Source: an uncultured Rhodospirillaceae bacterium
GTDB taxonomy: Bacteria; Pseudomonadota; Alphaproteobacteria; Reyranellales; Reyranellaceae
Direction of reading: 5' to 3'
Length of the DNA: 64,000 nucleotides
Assembly: GCA_945952105.1 (NCBI GenBank)
Contig: CAMFGZ010000016.1
Span: 62,001-126,000 of the forward strand
Position 1 is the stretch's first letter. Each line of letters starts with the position of its first letter. Positions 46,033 to 55,159 of this stretch are shown here, piece after piece. The position numbers and the translations under genes were made by a program. The notes beneath the pieces were generated by a model. The model saw only the letters and a program-made list of their open reading frames with translations. It was not told where the DNA came from and did not search any database.

Positions 46033-47070
46033 ATGACGAAAAGAGCGTTTCTGACAGGCGCCTCCGGCCAGGCTGGCTCATATTTGGCTGAATTTCTACT
46101 GGCGAAAGGATATGATGTTCACGCGATCGTGAGGCGAAGCTCGGTTTTCACCTCCCATCGTATCGATCACATCCTAAATCACCCTAATTTTCATACGTAT
46201 TTGGGGGATCTGACTGATTCCAGCAACCTGCACCGGCTGCTGGGCCGTATCGAACCCGAAGAAATCTACAACCACGCGGCCCAGTCTCACGTTGCTGTCT
46301 CCTTCGAGGTGCCGGAGTACACGGCCGAGGTCGACGCGATCGGCTGCCTGCGCCTGCTGGATGCGATCAAGGATCTCGGCATGAAGCCGCGCTTCTACCA
46401 GGCCTCGACCTCCGAACTGTTCGGGGGCGAGATCGGCACCCAGCCGCAGAGCGAGCAGACGAAGTTCCATCCCCGCTCCCCTTACGCCGCCGCGAAGCTC
46501 TACTCCTACTGGGTCACGACCAACTACCGGGAAGCCTACGGCCTGTTCGCCTGCAACGGCATCCTCTTCAATCACGAGTCTCCCCGCCTTGGCGAAACCT
46601 TCGTCACCAAGAAGATTACCAAGGCCGCCGCCCGTATCGCACAGGGCCGCCAGAAGCAGCTCGTGCTCGGCAACCTCGAGGCCAAGCGCGACTGGGGCTA
46701 CGCAAAGGATTATGTCGAGGCGATGTGGCTGATGCTGCAGCAAGAGGTGCCCGACGACTATGTCATCGCCACCGGCGAGGTCCATTCTGTGCGGGACTTC
46801 GTCACCATGGCGTTCGGCGTCACCGGCATCGAGTTGGAGTGGCGCGGTGAGGGCGCTTCCGAGCAGGCACTTGATGCCCGCACCGGCGAAGTCAGGGTCG
46901 TCGTCGACCCCAAATATTATCGTCCCGCCGAAGTCGACTATCTGCAGGGCGATGCCTCCAAGGCGCGCCGCATCCTGGGCTGGGAGCCGAAGACTAGCCT
47001 CCAGGACCTGGTCCGGTTGATGGTCGAGTACGACCTGAAGCATGATGGCTACAGCGGTGAGCACGGATGA
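46033..47070 (+). CDS. gmd: GDP-mannose 4,6-dehydratase (or GDP-heptose 4,6-dehydratase homologue)
   Basis: 345 residues of the extended SDR GMD family. The NADP loop is [16 protein letters not shown], and the catalytic residues are Thr126 and Glu128 in ASTSELFGG and Tyr151/Lys155 in [12 protein letters not shown]. The family signature [18 protein letters not shown] and the [14 protein letters not shown] segment are present. It converts GDP-mannose to GDP-4-keto-6-deoxymannose; homologues such as DmhA act on GDP-heptose. It heads a five-gene plus-strand cassette and overlaps the next gene by four bases (ATGA). Confidence 0.92.
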   Translation: MTKRAFLTGASGQAGSYLAEFLLAKGYDVHAIVRRSSVFTSHRIDHILNHPNFHTYLGDLTDSSNLHRLLGRIEPEEIYNHAAQSHVAVSFEVPEYTAEVDAIGCLRLLDAIKDLGMKPRFYQASTSELFGGEIGTQPQSEQTKFHPRSPYAAAKLYSYWVTTNYREAYGLFACNGILFNHESPRLGETFVTKKITKAAARIAQGRQKQLVLGNLEAKRDWGYAKDYVEAMWLMLQQEVPDDYVIATGEVHSVRDFVTMAFGVTGIELEWRGEGASEQALDARTGEVRVVVDPKYYRPAEVDYLQGDASKARRILGWEPKTSLQDLVRLMVEYDLKHDGYSGEHG

Positions 47071-47987
47071 TCCTCGTGCTCGGCGCAACCGGCTTTCTCG
47101 GCAAGCGCGTCATCCGCCAACTCGAAGCCCGGAAGCGCGGCTTCACCGCAACGTCCCTCTCGGCCGGCGTCGACCTTCGCGACCGCGCGCAAACGCTGGC
47201 ACTCTTCGAAGAGGTCAAGCCGGCCCACGTCCTTAACTGCTCGGCCTATGTCGGCGGGATCCAGTTCGGCCTTAAGCATCAGGCGGAGATGTTCCGCAAC
47301 AACCTCCTGATGACTATCAACCTTCTCGAGGCCGCCACGACTGCGAAGGTCAGACGCGTGGTCAATCCGATCTCGAACTGCGCCTATCCCGGCGAAGCGA
47401 CCCTCTTCAGAGAGGACGAATTCTGGGACGGGCCACTGCACGACTCGGTGATGACCTACGGCTTCGTCCGCAAGGCGTCCTGGGTCGGTTCATGGGCCTA
47501 TGCCCACCAATACGGCCTCGACGTCGTAAACCTCATCCTGTCCAACATGTACGGGCCCGAGGATCACTTCGAGGCCGAGCGCTCGCACGCTCTGGGCGCC
47601 CTGATCATGAAGTTCGCCGATGCGAAGGCGACAGGCGCGCCGGAGGTCGTCGTCTGGGGATCTGGCAAACCGGTGCGCGAGTGGCTACACGTCGATGACG
47701 GTGCCGAGGCGATGATCCGGGCGATCGACGCGCCGGCCACGACCGACATCGTCAATATTGGCGTCGGCAAGGGCATATCGATCCTTGAGCTCGCCGAAAC
47801 GATCGCCGATGCCGTTGGCTACAAGGGCAGGATCGTACTGGACCCCTCCAAGCCCGATGGCGCCCCATTCAAGACCGTCGATGGCTCGAACGGGGCCCGC
47901 CTGCTGGGCTGGAGCCCGACGCGCGGGCTACGACAGGGAATCAAGGACACCGTCGCCTGGTATGTCGGGCAAGGAGCTGCGCAATGA
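47067..47987 (+). CDS. GDP-L-fucose synthase-like NAD(P)-dependent epimerase/reductase
   Basis: 306 residues of the extended SDR family with the GDP-fucose synthase layout. The cofactor loop is [12 protein letters not shown], and [12 protein letters not shown] supplies the catalytic Ser103 and Cys105. The Tyr motif is [11 protein letters not shown], where Tyr131 is followed at +4 by Arg135 and at +5 by Lys136 instead of the usual Yxxx[11 protein letters not shown] corresponds to the substrate His region. It probably acts on the GDP-4-keto-6-deoxy sugar made by the gene before it. Both ends overlap neighbours by four bases. Confidence 0.82.
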   Translation: MILVLGATGFLGKRVIRQLEARKRGFTATSLSAGVDLRDRAQTLALFEEVKPAHVLNCSAYVGGIQFGLKHQAEMFRNNLLMTINLLEAATTAKVRRVVNPISNCAYPGEATLFREDEFWDGPLHDSVMTYGFVRKASWVGSWAYAHQYGLDVVNLILSNMYGPEDHFEAERSHALGALIMKFADAKATGAPEVVVWGSGKPVREWLHVDDGAEAMIRAIDAPATTDIVNIGVGKGISILELAETIADAVGYKGRIVLDPSKPDGAPFKTVDGSNGARLLGWSPTRGLRQGIKDTVAWYVGQGAAQ

Positions 47988-48391
47988 GCATCGTCGAGAT
48001 CAAGGAAGGTGACCTGGTGCTCGCGCGCCACATCCCCGCCGATGCAGCCTGGAATGGCGGCCTCAAGTTCTTCTCTCACGACGGTGATTTCATCCAGGTC
48101 GGCACCTGGGGCTATCCCTCTGGCACGCTGCTGAAGGCACACATCCACAACGAAGTGCCGCGTCAGGTCTTCTGGACCCAGGAAGTGCTGTACGTCCGCA
48201 AAGGGGCGATCAAAGCTTCCGTCTACAACACCGAGGAGAAGAAGGTCGCCGAGCTGGTCATCAGCACCGGCGACGTCGCCATCCTGCTGCGCGGCGGACA
48301 CGGCTACGAGATCCTCGAGGACGGCACCGAGGTCCTCGAAGTGAAGAACGGCCCTTATGTCGGTGCGGACAGGGACCGCAGGCGGTTGTGA
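47984..48391 (+). CDS. Cupin-fold protein
   Basis: 135 residues forming a single beta-barrel cupin: GTLLKAHIHNEVPRQVFWTQEVLYVRKGAIKASVYN carries the HxH...Q/E motif 1, and GDVAILLRGGHGYEILEDGTEVLEVKNGPY carries the motif 2 His. Metal binding is therefore likely. In nucleotide-sugar cassettes such proteins are often sugar isomerases or binding partners, but this one is not close to a named family I can identify. It overlaps its neighbours on both sides (ATGA and GTGA), so translation is coupled. Confidence 0.75.
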   Translation: MSIVEIKEGDLVLARHIPADAAWNGGLKFFSHDGDFIQVGTWGYPSGTLLKAHIHNEVPRQVFWTQEVLYVRKGAIKASVYNTEEKKVAELVISTGDVAILLRGGHGYEILEDGTEVLEVKNGPYVGADRDRRRL

Positions 48392-48954
48392 GCGGAAATA
48401 TCTTCTTCGATGAGGCGTCGCTGGCCCATCGCGGCAAGAACGTCATCATCGGCAAGACGGTCCGCATCCGCTATCCCGAGCTCGTCCGGCTGGGCGACAA
48501 CGTCATCATCGACGACTTCACCTACATCTCGACCGCCCTGGAGTGCGCCGACTACGTCCACATCTCCGCCGGCGCCAAGCTGATCGGCGGGCGGCAGGCC
48601 ACGGTTCGCTTCGGACAGTTCTCGACCCTGGCGCCGAACGTCGTGATGGCGGCCGGCAGCGACGACTACGTCGCCGGCATCGCGACGCCGCTGGTACCTC
48701 GCCATGTCAAAGGCGCGGTCGAGGTTGGCGACATCACCCTGGGACGACACTGCATCGTCGGCGCCAATTCGACCGTTCTGCCCAACGTCACGTTCGGCGA
48801 CGGTGCCTGTCTCGGCGCACAGTCGCTGGCGAAGAAGAATCTCGAGGCCTGGACGCTTTACGCCGGTGTGCCGGCGCGCAAGCTGCGCGACCGCGACGAG
48901 AACGCAATCCTCGCCCTCGAAGAACAGTTCTGGAAGGAAGTCGGGAATGGTTGA
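48388..48954 (+). CDS. Left-handed beta-helix (hexapeptide) acyltransferase
   Basis: 188 residues starting at a GTG that overlaps the cupin stop. Hexapeptide repeats run through residues ~17-150 (for example VIIGKTVRI, VRLGDNVIIDDFTYI, VEVGDITLGRHCIVGANSTVLPNVTFGDGACLGAQSLA). It ends with the typical LYAGVPARKLRDR exit helix. It probably O- or N-acetylates the sugar made by the cassette; with an aminotransferase next to it, N-acetylation of an amino sugar is attractive. It overlaps the aminotransferase gene by eight bases. Confidence 0.88.
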   Translation: MSGNIFFDEASLAHRGKNVIIGKTVRIRYPELVRLGDNVIIDDFTYISTALECADYVHISAGAKLIGGRQATVRFGQFSTLAPNVVMAAGSDDYVAGIATPLVPRHVKGAVEVGDITLGRHCIVGANSTVLPNVTFGDGACLGAQSLAKKNLEAWTLYAGVPARKLRDRDENAILALEEQFWKEVGNG

Positions 48955-50056
48955 CCATTTCATAATGCAGATGCGCCCGCTCTTCGGCAAGGAAGAGAAG
49001 AAGGCGATCTGCGACTACATGGATGAAGACGGCTTCATCACCGAGTTCAAGCGGACAGCGCAGTTCGAGCGGATGATCGCCGACTATACCGGCGCGAAGC
49101 ATTGCATCGTCGTCAACAACGGCACGATCAGCCTGACGCTCGCGGCCATGGCGGTGGGAGTCGTCGCCGGCGACGAGGTCATCGTCCCCAACTACACGAT
49201 GATCGCCAGCCCGAACGCAGTGAAGATGTTCGGCGCCGTCCCGGTATTCGTCGACGTCGAGCCGGGCACGCTGTGCCTCGACATCGAATTGGTGAAGAAG
49301 GCGGTCACGCCGAAGACCAAGGCGATCATGCTGGTGTCGGCGAACGGCCGGCCGCCCTCGTCCGGCATCGCCGCCTTCGAGGCGCTGGCCAAGGAAAAGG
49401 GCATCGAGCTGATCGAGGACGCCGCGCAGTCGCTCGGCTCCTACTTCGCTGACGGCCGCCATGTCGGCCGCGCCGGCAGGGTCGGCAGCTTCTCCTTCTC
49501 CTCACCCAAGATCGTGTCCACCGGCCAGGGCGGCGCCCTGATCACCGACGACGACGAGATCGCCCACCGCCTGCGCCGCCTCAAGGACTTCGGTCGCTCG
49601 GGCGGCGGTAACGACATCCACGACTCCATCGGCTTCAACTTCAAGTTCACGGAGCTGCAGGCCTGCATCGGCATCGAGCAGATGCGCAAGGTACCGGCCC
49701 GCGTGATCCGAAAGAAGGAGATATGGAAGCGCTACCAGAAGAAGCTCGCCGGCATCCCCGGCGTCTCGCTCTTCCCGCACGACCTCGCACTGACGGCGCC
49801 CTGGTTCATCGACGTCCGTGTCGAGCGACGCGAGGGGCTGATCGACTACCTGAAGCAGCGCAACGTCGGCACGCGCGTGATGTATCCCCCGATCACACGA
49901 CAGGTCGCCTACAACCTCCCCGGAGACTATCCGGTGTCGGAGGATATCGGCCGACGCGGCCTCTGGTTGCCCTCCGCGGTCCAGTTGTCGGACGAGGAGA
50001 TCGACCACGTCTGTGACGCGATCCGCGACTTCTACGAGGGTCCGAAGAACCGCTGA
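48947..50056 (+). CDS. DegT/DnrJ/EryC1-family PLP aminotransferase (sugar aminotransferase)
   Basis: 369 residues of the PLP-dependent sugar aminotransferase family. Cofactor-site segments are NNGTISLTLA, LIEDAAQSLGSYF (Asp158) and SFSFSSPKIVSTGQGGALIT, whose Lys188 should carry PLP. It aminates a keto-sugar, possibly C4 of GDP-4-keto-6-deoxymannose to give a perosamine-like sugar, since gmd heads the cassette. The ATG at 48947 lies within the acyltransferase 3' end. Its own end overlaps the convergent glycosyltransferase-like gene by 25 bases. Confidence 0.9.
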   Translation: MVDHFIMQMRPLFGKEEKKAICDYMDEDGFITEFKRTAQFERMIADYTGAKHCIVVNNGTISLTLAAMAVGVVAGDEVIVPNYTMIASPNAVKMFGAVPVFVDVEPGTLCLDIELVKKAVTPKTKAIMLVSANGRPPSSGIAAFEALAKEKGIELIEDAAQSLGSYFADGRHVGRAGRVGSFSFSSPKIVSTGQGGALITDDDEIAHRLRRLKDFGRSGGGNDIHDSIGFNFKFTELQACIGIEQMRKVPARVIRKKEIWKRYQKKLAGIPGVSLFPHDLALTAPWFIDVRVERREGLIDYLKQRNVGTRVMYPPITRQVAYNLPGDYPVSEDIGRRGLWLPSAVQLSDEEIDHVCDAIRDFYEGPKNR

Positions 50057-51468
50057 AGCCGGTACTTCACGCGGCCGTAGAGCCCGCGGGAGATCTCCTT
50101 CCGCGGTGAGGGCCGGAAGCGGCCGAACAGCCGCGCCTCGCGAATCTTCAGTCGGACCGGCGGCCCGTTGCCGCGGAACCGGCCGAACCGCACCGCCTTG
50201 CTTTCGGGCGGCATCTCCAGCCAGATCCCAACGGGCTCCTTGCCGGCGCTGACAAGGGTCGGCGGGCGGTGGGTCTGGTCGACCGCCTCGACGACGAGAT
50301 CGCCCTGGAGGACGTCGAGCGACAGGAAGATCCAGCGCCGCTCCGAAGTCTTCGGCGGCAGCAGCTTGTCGGGCAGGCTGAGCGCCGCGACGTTGTCCAC
50401 GACGCCTTTGGCGCCTTCTATGACGCCCGACTCGTCCCGGCTCGCGATCGGCGCGACCCAGATCCAGTCGAGTGGCAGCTTCCCGATCTCACTGGCGCCC
50501 TCGGCCGGCTCCTGGTCGTTCCGCCCGGCATGCAGCACCACCAGGCCGGCCCGCACCTTCTCCGCCCGAGCCGACGCTTCTCTGTCGAGTGCCGGCGCCG
50601 GTGCGTTCGCGGTGCCCACGCCGACATGCCAGATGCGGTCGCCGTCCCTCTTCCACGCAAAGCCGCCCAGGCCCCATTCGTCGGGATTGAGGTAAGGCAG
50701 GCCGACCTCGGTCACGTAGGACTGGCTGTCATAGGCGCCGCTGGCATTCACGTAGGACTGCGTATGGCTGATGTGGAAGATGCGACCCAGCAGTTCGCAA
50801 TCCATCCCGGCATCCATGCAGGTCCAGCACAGGCGCGAGTCGAGATGCAGCTTCGAGAAGTCGATGGCCTCGTCGAAGCCGCGCAGGCCGGTCATGGTCG
50901 CCCGGTCCATCATCAGGAAGTCGCCGGACGCATTGGTGTAGGGCGGCCGATCGTAGGGCGACTCCGAGCAGGTGTCGACGGACACGATATTGGCCGGGTC
51001 CTCGATCTCGGCGGGTGTCGCCGAGGTGAAGTCGATGTCGGCACGGATGTTGACGCGCTCCGCGCGGTAGAGCCGGTTCGCGACCAGCCCTGCGCGAGCG
51101 ATGCGATCCGCCAGGGCACGACCGAAGAAACAGTCGCCGCCCGTGACGATCTGGTAGTCCGCCTCGCTCGTCCTCACCGCCGCGTTGATCGCGGGGTTGA
51201 GCATGATCGGCATCGGCCCCCGGCAGATCGCCTTGTGGACTTCCGGCGCCACGACCACGCAGCGCACATAGGGGAAGCGATCGACCAGAATCGGCGCCAG
51301 CAGCGGCCGGTTTGCCGGCGGATTCCATTCGACGAAGGCGACGCGGAACTCGTAGCCGTCGCGCGTCAGCATCGCGCGATTGTAGGAAATGGCGGCGAGC
51401 AGCTTCTCCGTCCATTGCGGCTCGTAGTCGTCGTTGCGGCCGAGGATGATCGCCTCGATGACGGTCAT
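50032..51468 (-). CDS. Putative GT-A glycosyltransferase-like protein
   Basis: 478 residues. The N-terminus MTVIEAIILGRNDDYEPQWTEKLLAAISYN is related to that of 42905-44482. YQIVTGGDCFFGRAL, SGDFLMMDRATMTGLRGFDEAIDFSKLHLDSRLCW and an acceptor-like acidic cluster suggest a GT2-type fold. The C-terminal ~200 residues are a separate beta-rich domain (WIFLSLDVLQGDLVVEAVD, RFGRFRGNGPPVRLKIREARLFGRF). It is the last gene of the long minus-strand operon, 12 bases after the methyltransferase gene. The glycosyl-transfer role is inferred, and the sugar is unknown. Confidence 0.58.
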   Translation of the reverse strand: MTVIEAIILGRNDDYEPQWTEKLLAAISYNRAMLTRDGYEFRVAFVEWNPPANRPLLAPILVDRFPYVRCVVVAPEVHKAICRGPMPIMLNPAINAAVRTSEADYQIVTGGDCFFGRALADRIARAGLVANRLYRAERVNIRADIDFTSATPAEIEDPANIVSVDTCSESPYDRPPYTNASGDFLMMDRATMTGLRGFDEAIDFSKLHLDSRLCWTCMDAGMDCELLGRIFHISHTQSYVNASGAYDSQSYVTEVGLPYLNPDEWGLGGFAWKRDGDRIWHVGVGTANAPAPALDREASARAEKVRAGLVVLHAGRNDQEPAEGASEIGKLPLDWIWVAPIASRDESGVIEGAKGVVDNVAALSLPDKLLPPKTSERRWIFLSLDVLQGDLVVEAVDQTHRPPTLVSAGKEPVGIWLEMPPESKAVRFGRFRGNGPPVRLKIREARLFGRFRPSPRKEISRGLYGRVKYRLQRFFGPS

Positions 51469-51480
51469 GGGAAGCCTCTG

Positions 51481-52599
51481 CTACTTCGTCAGCAGATAGT
51501 AGGCTGTGTTGCCCGAGGCGAAGAGCGTGGAGAATTCCGGCGGCAGGCTCTCGATCTCGGCATCGCTCACGACGTCCCGGGGCGAGAAGCTCTTTACCTT
51601 GAAGCCGACATGGGAAAAGATGCGCTCGAGCATGCTGCGGCTCGGCATCAGCGCGAACTCGCCGTCGAAGCAGCATTTGTATTTCGACGAATCGGCGAGC
51701 ACCATGATCGCCTCGTCGCTGTCGACGATGTGCGAATGAACGACCGCCCCTTCCTTCACCAGGTTGAACAGCGCCTGCGCGCCGCCGACCGGATCGAGCA
51801 GGTGATAGAAGAGCCCGGAACAAAAACCGATGTCGAACGGCTCTGGCGACTTGAAGCCGTGCAGGCCGCTCAACTCGAAGCGAATGTCGCGAACCGCCTT
51901 GACGTCCGAACATTGCTGAAGGAACCGGGCCTGCTCGATCGACGGTGCGTCGATGTCGACCCCGACCATCCGCCCGCCCTGCTGCGCCATCTCCATCGTG
52001 TGGAAACCCGACGCGCATGCCACGTCGACGATCCTCTTGCCGCTTATGTCGCCGAAGCCCGTCTTGAGAAGATGGAACATGATCTTCTGGTTGAGCCGGT
52101 GCATCGGCATGATGCCGTCGATCGTCGCCTCGACCCTGGCGCCCCCTCCGAGGTCGTAGGAATAGTGCCAGTAGTCCCAGGTGCCGGCCTTGAGACGGCG
52201 AAACTCCGCAGCGTCGCCAGTGTACAGGAGAGCGACCGCATGCACGGCACCAAGCGCCCGGCTCCCGTCGGCGGCCGCATTTCGAACCATCAGGACAGGG
52301 CGCCCCGCAGGCTTTTCCAGAAGAACGCGCACCTTCCCCCGAAAGGGAGCGGCGAGCGTGACCTTGCCACCGCACTCGCCATGGCTCTTCAGGTCCATGC
52401 ACTCGACGCGAACGATGCCCGACTTGATCTCGACATCTGCTTCCACGACCTTCGGCAACTTCTGCCAAAATCCCGAAAGCGGCAGCGCGAACCCATAGTC
52501 CCATTGCTTCGAGGCAATCTCGAATTCCAGGGCGTTCCCCGTTGCATTCGCACGAGTGTCCTTGAACACCTCGAAGCTCGACAGGCTGACTTCACGCAT
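51481..52599 (-). CDS. SAM-dependent methyltransferase with a beta-rich N-terminal domain
   Basis: 372 residues. The C-terminal half is a class I methyltransferase: RIVDVACASGFHTMEMAQQGGRMVGVDIDAPSIEQARF (motif I and acidic strand) and FDIGFCSGLFYHLLDPVGGAQALFNLVKEGA. The first ~150 residues contain no known motif but look beta-rich (VEADVEIKSGIVRVECMDLKSHGECGGKVTLAAPFRGKVRVLLE), possibly a carbohydrate-binding domain. It is in the long minus-strand run, followed by the glycosyltransferase-like gene. Target sugar unknown. Confidence 0.82.
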   Translation of the reverse strand: MREVSLSSFEVFKDTRANATGNALEFEIASKQWDYGFALPLSGFWQKLPKVVEADVEIKSGIVRVECMDLKSHGECGGKVTLAAPFRGKVRVLLEKPAGRPVLMVRNAAADGSRALGAVHAVALLYTGDAAEFRRLKAGTWDYWHYSYDLGGGARVEATIDGIMPMHRLNQKIMFHLLKTGFGDISGKRIVDVACASGFHTMEMAQQGGRMVGVDIDAPSIEQARFLQQCSDVKAVRDIRFELSGLHGFKSPEPFDIGFCSGLFYHLLDPVGGAQALFNLVKEGAVVHSHIVDSDEAIMVLADSSKYKCCFDGEFALMPSRSMLERIFSHVGFKVKSFSPRDVVSDAEIESLPPEFSTLFASGNTAYYLLTK

Positions 52600-52630
52600 T
52601 TTTCACTAACACTTTCCGTTATGCTGGCCT

Positions 52631-53407
52631 TTAACCCACCTTGCGGAAATAGCCCCCGGGCGTCGAAGTGAAGGGAAACTTCTTCAACTGAGGCCTGTTG
52701 GCGCCGAAATAGTCGTCGAAAGCCGCGCTCTCGCCCGGAAATCCATCCATGCCGTACTCGTCGAGCAAGACGATGCCGCCCGGTGAGACGAGCGGGTAGA
52801 GATGACGAAGCGCCGCCAGGGTCGGATCGTAAAGATCCATATCCAGATGCAGGAGCGAAATCCGGATACCGGGATTTGCTTTCACGTATTCCGGAATGCT
52901 GACCGAGGCGTCTCCCTTGACGAGTTCGACCCGCTTCACCCGCGGCACCATCGAATCGCGCTGGGTAATCTCGACGAGCTTCTGCAAGGTGGGCAGGAAA
53001 TCGCTGGAGTTCCAACCGCCGACGACCTTCCCCCTCTTCTCGTTCGGAAGGCCATCCTTCTCCGCGAGATTGACGAATCCCTCAAACGTATCGAACCCGA
53101 TCACCCTCTTGAGCGAGTCGGCGGGGCAAAGCACTTCGATCAACTTGACGAACGTCAACAAGGACATGCCCTTGAAAACACCGCATTCGACGATGTGCCC
53201 GGGGATATCCATCACCTCATTGAATATCTGCACATGTGAGAGAAACTTCCCGAAGTTCACCCGGCGCAGAAACAGCATGAAGTTCTCGATGACATCTTCC
53301 TGGCCGATGCCACCCTCCGTGATCACCTTGACGGTGTCCTCCCAGATCTTGGCGTCGAAACCGGTGCTCGCGCCCATGCGAGTCGGATCAGCCTTAAAAT
53401 CGGTCAT
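52631..53407 (-). CDS. TylF/MycF-family sugar O-methyltransferase
   Basis: 258 residues of the macrocin-O-methyltransferase family. Landmarks are VECGVFKGMSLLTFVKL (SAM motif I), VIGFDTFEGF, LKRVIGFDTFEGFVNLAEK, and LLHLDMDLYDPTLAALRHLYPLVSPGGIVLLDEYG, where acidic residues bind the catalytic divalent metal in TylF enzymes. Such enzymes methylate sugar hydroxyls. It overlaps the oxygenase gene at its 5' end by four bases. Confidence 0.88.
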   Translation of the reverse strand: MTDFKADPTRMGASTGFDAKIWEDTVKVITEGGIGQEDVIENFMLFLRRVNFGKFLSHVQIFNEVMDIPGHIVECGVFKGMSLLTFVKLIEVLCPADSLKRVIGFDTFEGFVNLAEKDGLPNEKRGKVVGGWNSSDFLPTLQKLVEITQRDSMVPRVKRVELVKGDASVSIPEYVKANPGIRISLLHLDMDLYDPTLAALRHLYPLVSPGGIVLLDEYGMDGFPGESAAFDDYFGANRPQLKKFPFTSTPGGYFRKVG

Positions 53408-54222
53408 TGCACGTATTCCGGGTAAGAAGAGCTGAACGAATCATTGAGATAGAGTCCTTCCGGATAGTTCCGCTCGATGCTCTCCGATGCGAGGACATCG
53501 TCGAAGCGGAGCTGCAGATTGAGCCGTGGCCGATCGGTGGTATTCAACTCGCTTCGGTGCACCAGAAGCGTGCTGAACAACAAGGCCTGCCCGGCCTTGA
53601 CGCTCGCCGATTCGAACTGATGACGGGCTGCGATCTCATCCGCGTTGGCTATGCTGAAGGATTTGGCCCCGCTCCCAGGTGATTTCTCCTCACGGACGGG
53701 CAGAACACCCCACTTGTGACTTCCCTTGATCCAGGAAGGCGGTCCTTGACGCAAGTCGGTATCGAACAGTGGCAACCAAAGCGTCACCCCGTTCAAGCTA
53801 CCCTGGATGTACGGAAAGTCCTGGTGGATCGGCAGCAAGAACCGCTCCTCCTCCGGCAGGTCTATGCGCACGTTGACGAAAGTGCAGCAAGAAACGAGGT
53901 TGGTCCCCATTACGGACTGAGCAAGCCCGACAAACCAGGGATGGCAAGCCAACTGACGTGCCGCAGGAAAGCGACGCGAAATCTTGTAGAGCTTGCCTAC
54001 GGCCCTCCGATCCAGTTTGGCCAGCCGCACGATCGCATCCGGAAAATCCTCGGTTTCCCCGACCGCGCGCGAAACGGACGCGACCCATTCGCTCATTTCA
54101 CGGATCATCTTTCGGCGCAGCTCATCAACGTCGGATGGCAGGTCGACAAGACAGATACCATCCCGTTCGTAATCTGAAAGTTGCCCTTCCAGGAGCCCAC
54201 CCTCATTACCGCCGAAGTTCAT
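53404..54222 (-). CDS. Phytanoyl-CoA dioxygenase-family (Fe(II)/2-oxoglutarate) oxygenase
   Basis: 272 residues of the PhyH superfamily. The 2-His-1-carboxylate site is His133 and Asp135 (LLPIHQDFPYIQG) with His222 (TLLVHRSELN); the following RPRLNLQLRF can supply the 2-oxoglutarate-binding Arg. The enzyme would hydroxylate or otherwise oxidise a substrate made in this locus, perhaps a sugar or lipid group. It is placed between two methyltransferase genes; a 103-base gap to the next gene upstream breaks the otherwise tight spacing. Confidence 0.87.
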   Translation of the reverse strand: MNFGGNEGGLLEGQLSDYERDGICLVDLPSDVDELRRKMIREMSEWVASVSRAVGETEDFPDAIVRLAKLDRRAVGKLYKISRRFPAARQLACHPWFVGLAQSVMGTNLVSCCTFVNVRIDLPEEERFLLPIHQDFPYIQGSLNGVTLWLPLFDTDLRQGPPSWIKGSHKWGVLPVREEKSPGSGAKSFSIANADEIAARHQFESASVKAGQALLFSTLLVHRSELNTTDRPRLNLQLRFDDVLASESIERNYPEGLYLNDSFSSSYPEYVQ

Positions 54223-54325
54223 AAGTATCCTCCGACTTCAGGAGTGAGGTCACCACAAGTTGGATGGATCGACAAGCAAACCCTTTCCTGGCTTCCCATT
54301 GCCATCAACTCGCGGCGATGCCTGC

Positions 54326-55156
54326 TTAAGAGGCTGCCTTTGCGCCGGTAAATGCACGTTCCCGATTACGCGGATGATCAACCTTCACGACCCCGGACCT
54401 GACCCGAAGATTGTCCTTTCCATTGTCGGTGAAAAGAACCGGGCTCAGTTGGTGGGTTACGCAGAAGGAGAAGAAAGCGTTCGACCAGTCGATGTCGTCG
54501 ACCACGACTGTCGCCCCAGCGCCCAATCGAGGCCACGCCGCGTCGAGTTCGGCCGTCAGGAAGTCCATCGAATGGTCGCTGTCATGCAGGTAGAGATCGA
54601 ACGTCTCCCGCCGCGTTGGTATCACTTCGAGGCTGTTGCCCTCGACGAAATCCCAATGCTGCTTGAGATAATCCGGAATTATGAAGCCTGGCTTGAGCGT
54701 GGACTGGTAAAGTTCGGAGTCGCCAACCAGCGGATGGCGCAGCGCCGTGCCGGCAGACACGCCCGCGCGGATCGCCGAATCCGGCAGGTCAATCGACACG
54801 AGGCGCCCCTTCCCGTTGCGATGAAGGCCCGCGAGCAGGAATGACGTATTGCCACCGTAGTAGACCCCGGTTTCAAGAACCGCTTCCGGCTTGAGGTGAC
54901 GGACCAACACATAGATCAGGATGCGCTCGAAGGCGAACCAGTCGGCCGAGTCGATCTTATCGCGCGCGAAGATGGCTTTGGTGAAGCCGTATTCCTCTCG
55001 CACCTTCGTCAGCCTCGCATTGATGCCGGCCAGAAACTGCCCGTCTTCCAGAATCTCGTCGTAGTAGCCACGCAGGATATCCGGCCCTACCGCCAGGTAG
55101 TCGGCGAGCCGGTCGAGGTTCCAGAGGTTGCACTTGCGGGTGTCGATGATGTCCAT
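54326..55156 (-). CDS. Class I SAM methyltransferase (CmcI/Methyltransf_24-like)
   Basis: 276 residues. SAM motif I is AVLETGVYYGGNTSFLLAGL, followed by RLVSIDLPDSAIRAG and FDLYLHDSDHSMDFLTAELDAAWPRLGAGATVVVDDIDW, whose acidic residues resemble the metal-binding acidic residues of TylF and CmcI enzymes. It likely O-methylates a sugar in the same pathway as its neighbours. It starts three bases before the split-transketolase C-half gene ends, so the two are tightly linked. Confidence 0.83.
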   Translation of the reverse strand: MDIIDTRKCNLWNLDRLADYLAVGPDILRGYYDEILEDGQFLAGINARLTKVREEYGFTKAIFARDKIDSADWFAFERILIYVLVRHLKPEAVLETGVYYGGNTSFLLAGLHRNGKGRLVSIDLPDSAIRAGVSAGTALRHPLVGDSELYQSTLKPGFIIPDYLKQHWDFVEGNSLEVIPTRRETFDLYLHDSDHSMDFLTAELDAAWPRLGAGATVVVDDIDWSNAFFSFCVTHQLSPVLFTDNGKDNLRVRSGVVKVDHPRNRERAFTGAKAAS

Positions 55157-55159
55157 GTC

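Noticed and set aside
50269-52671. 800-codon plus-strand open frame
   Set aside because: Crosses two real minus-strand genes (glycosyltransferase-like and methyltransferase) and has shadow-type composition.
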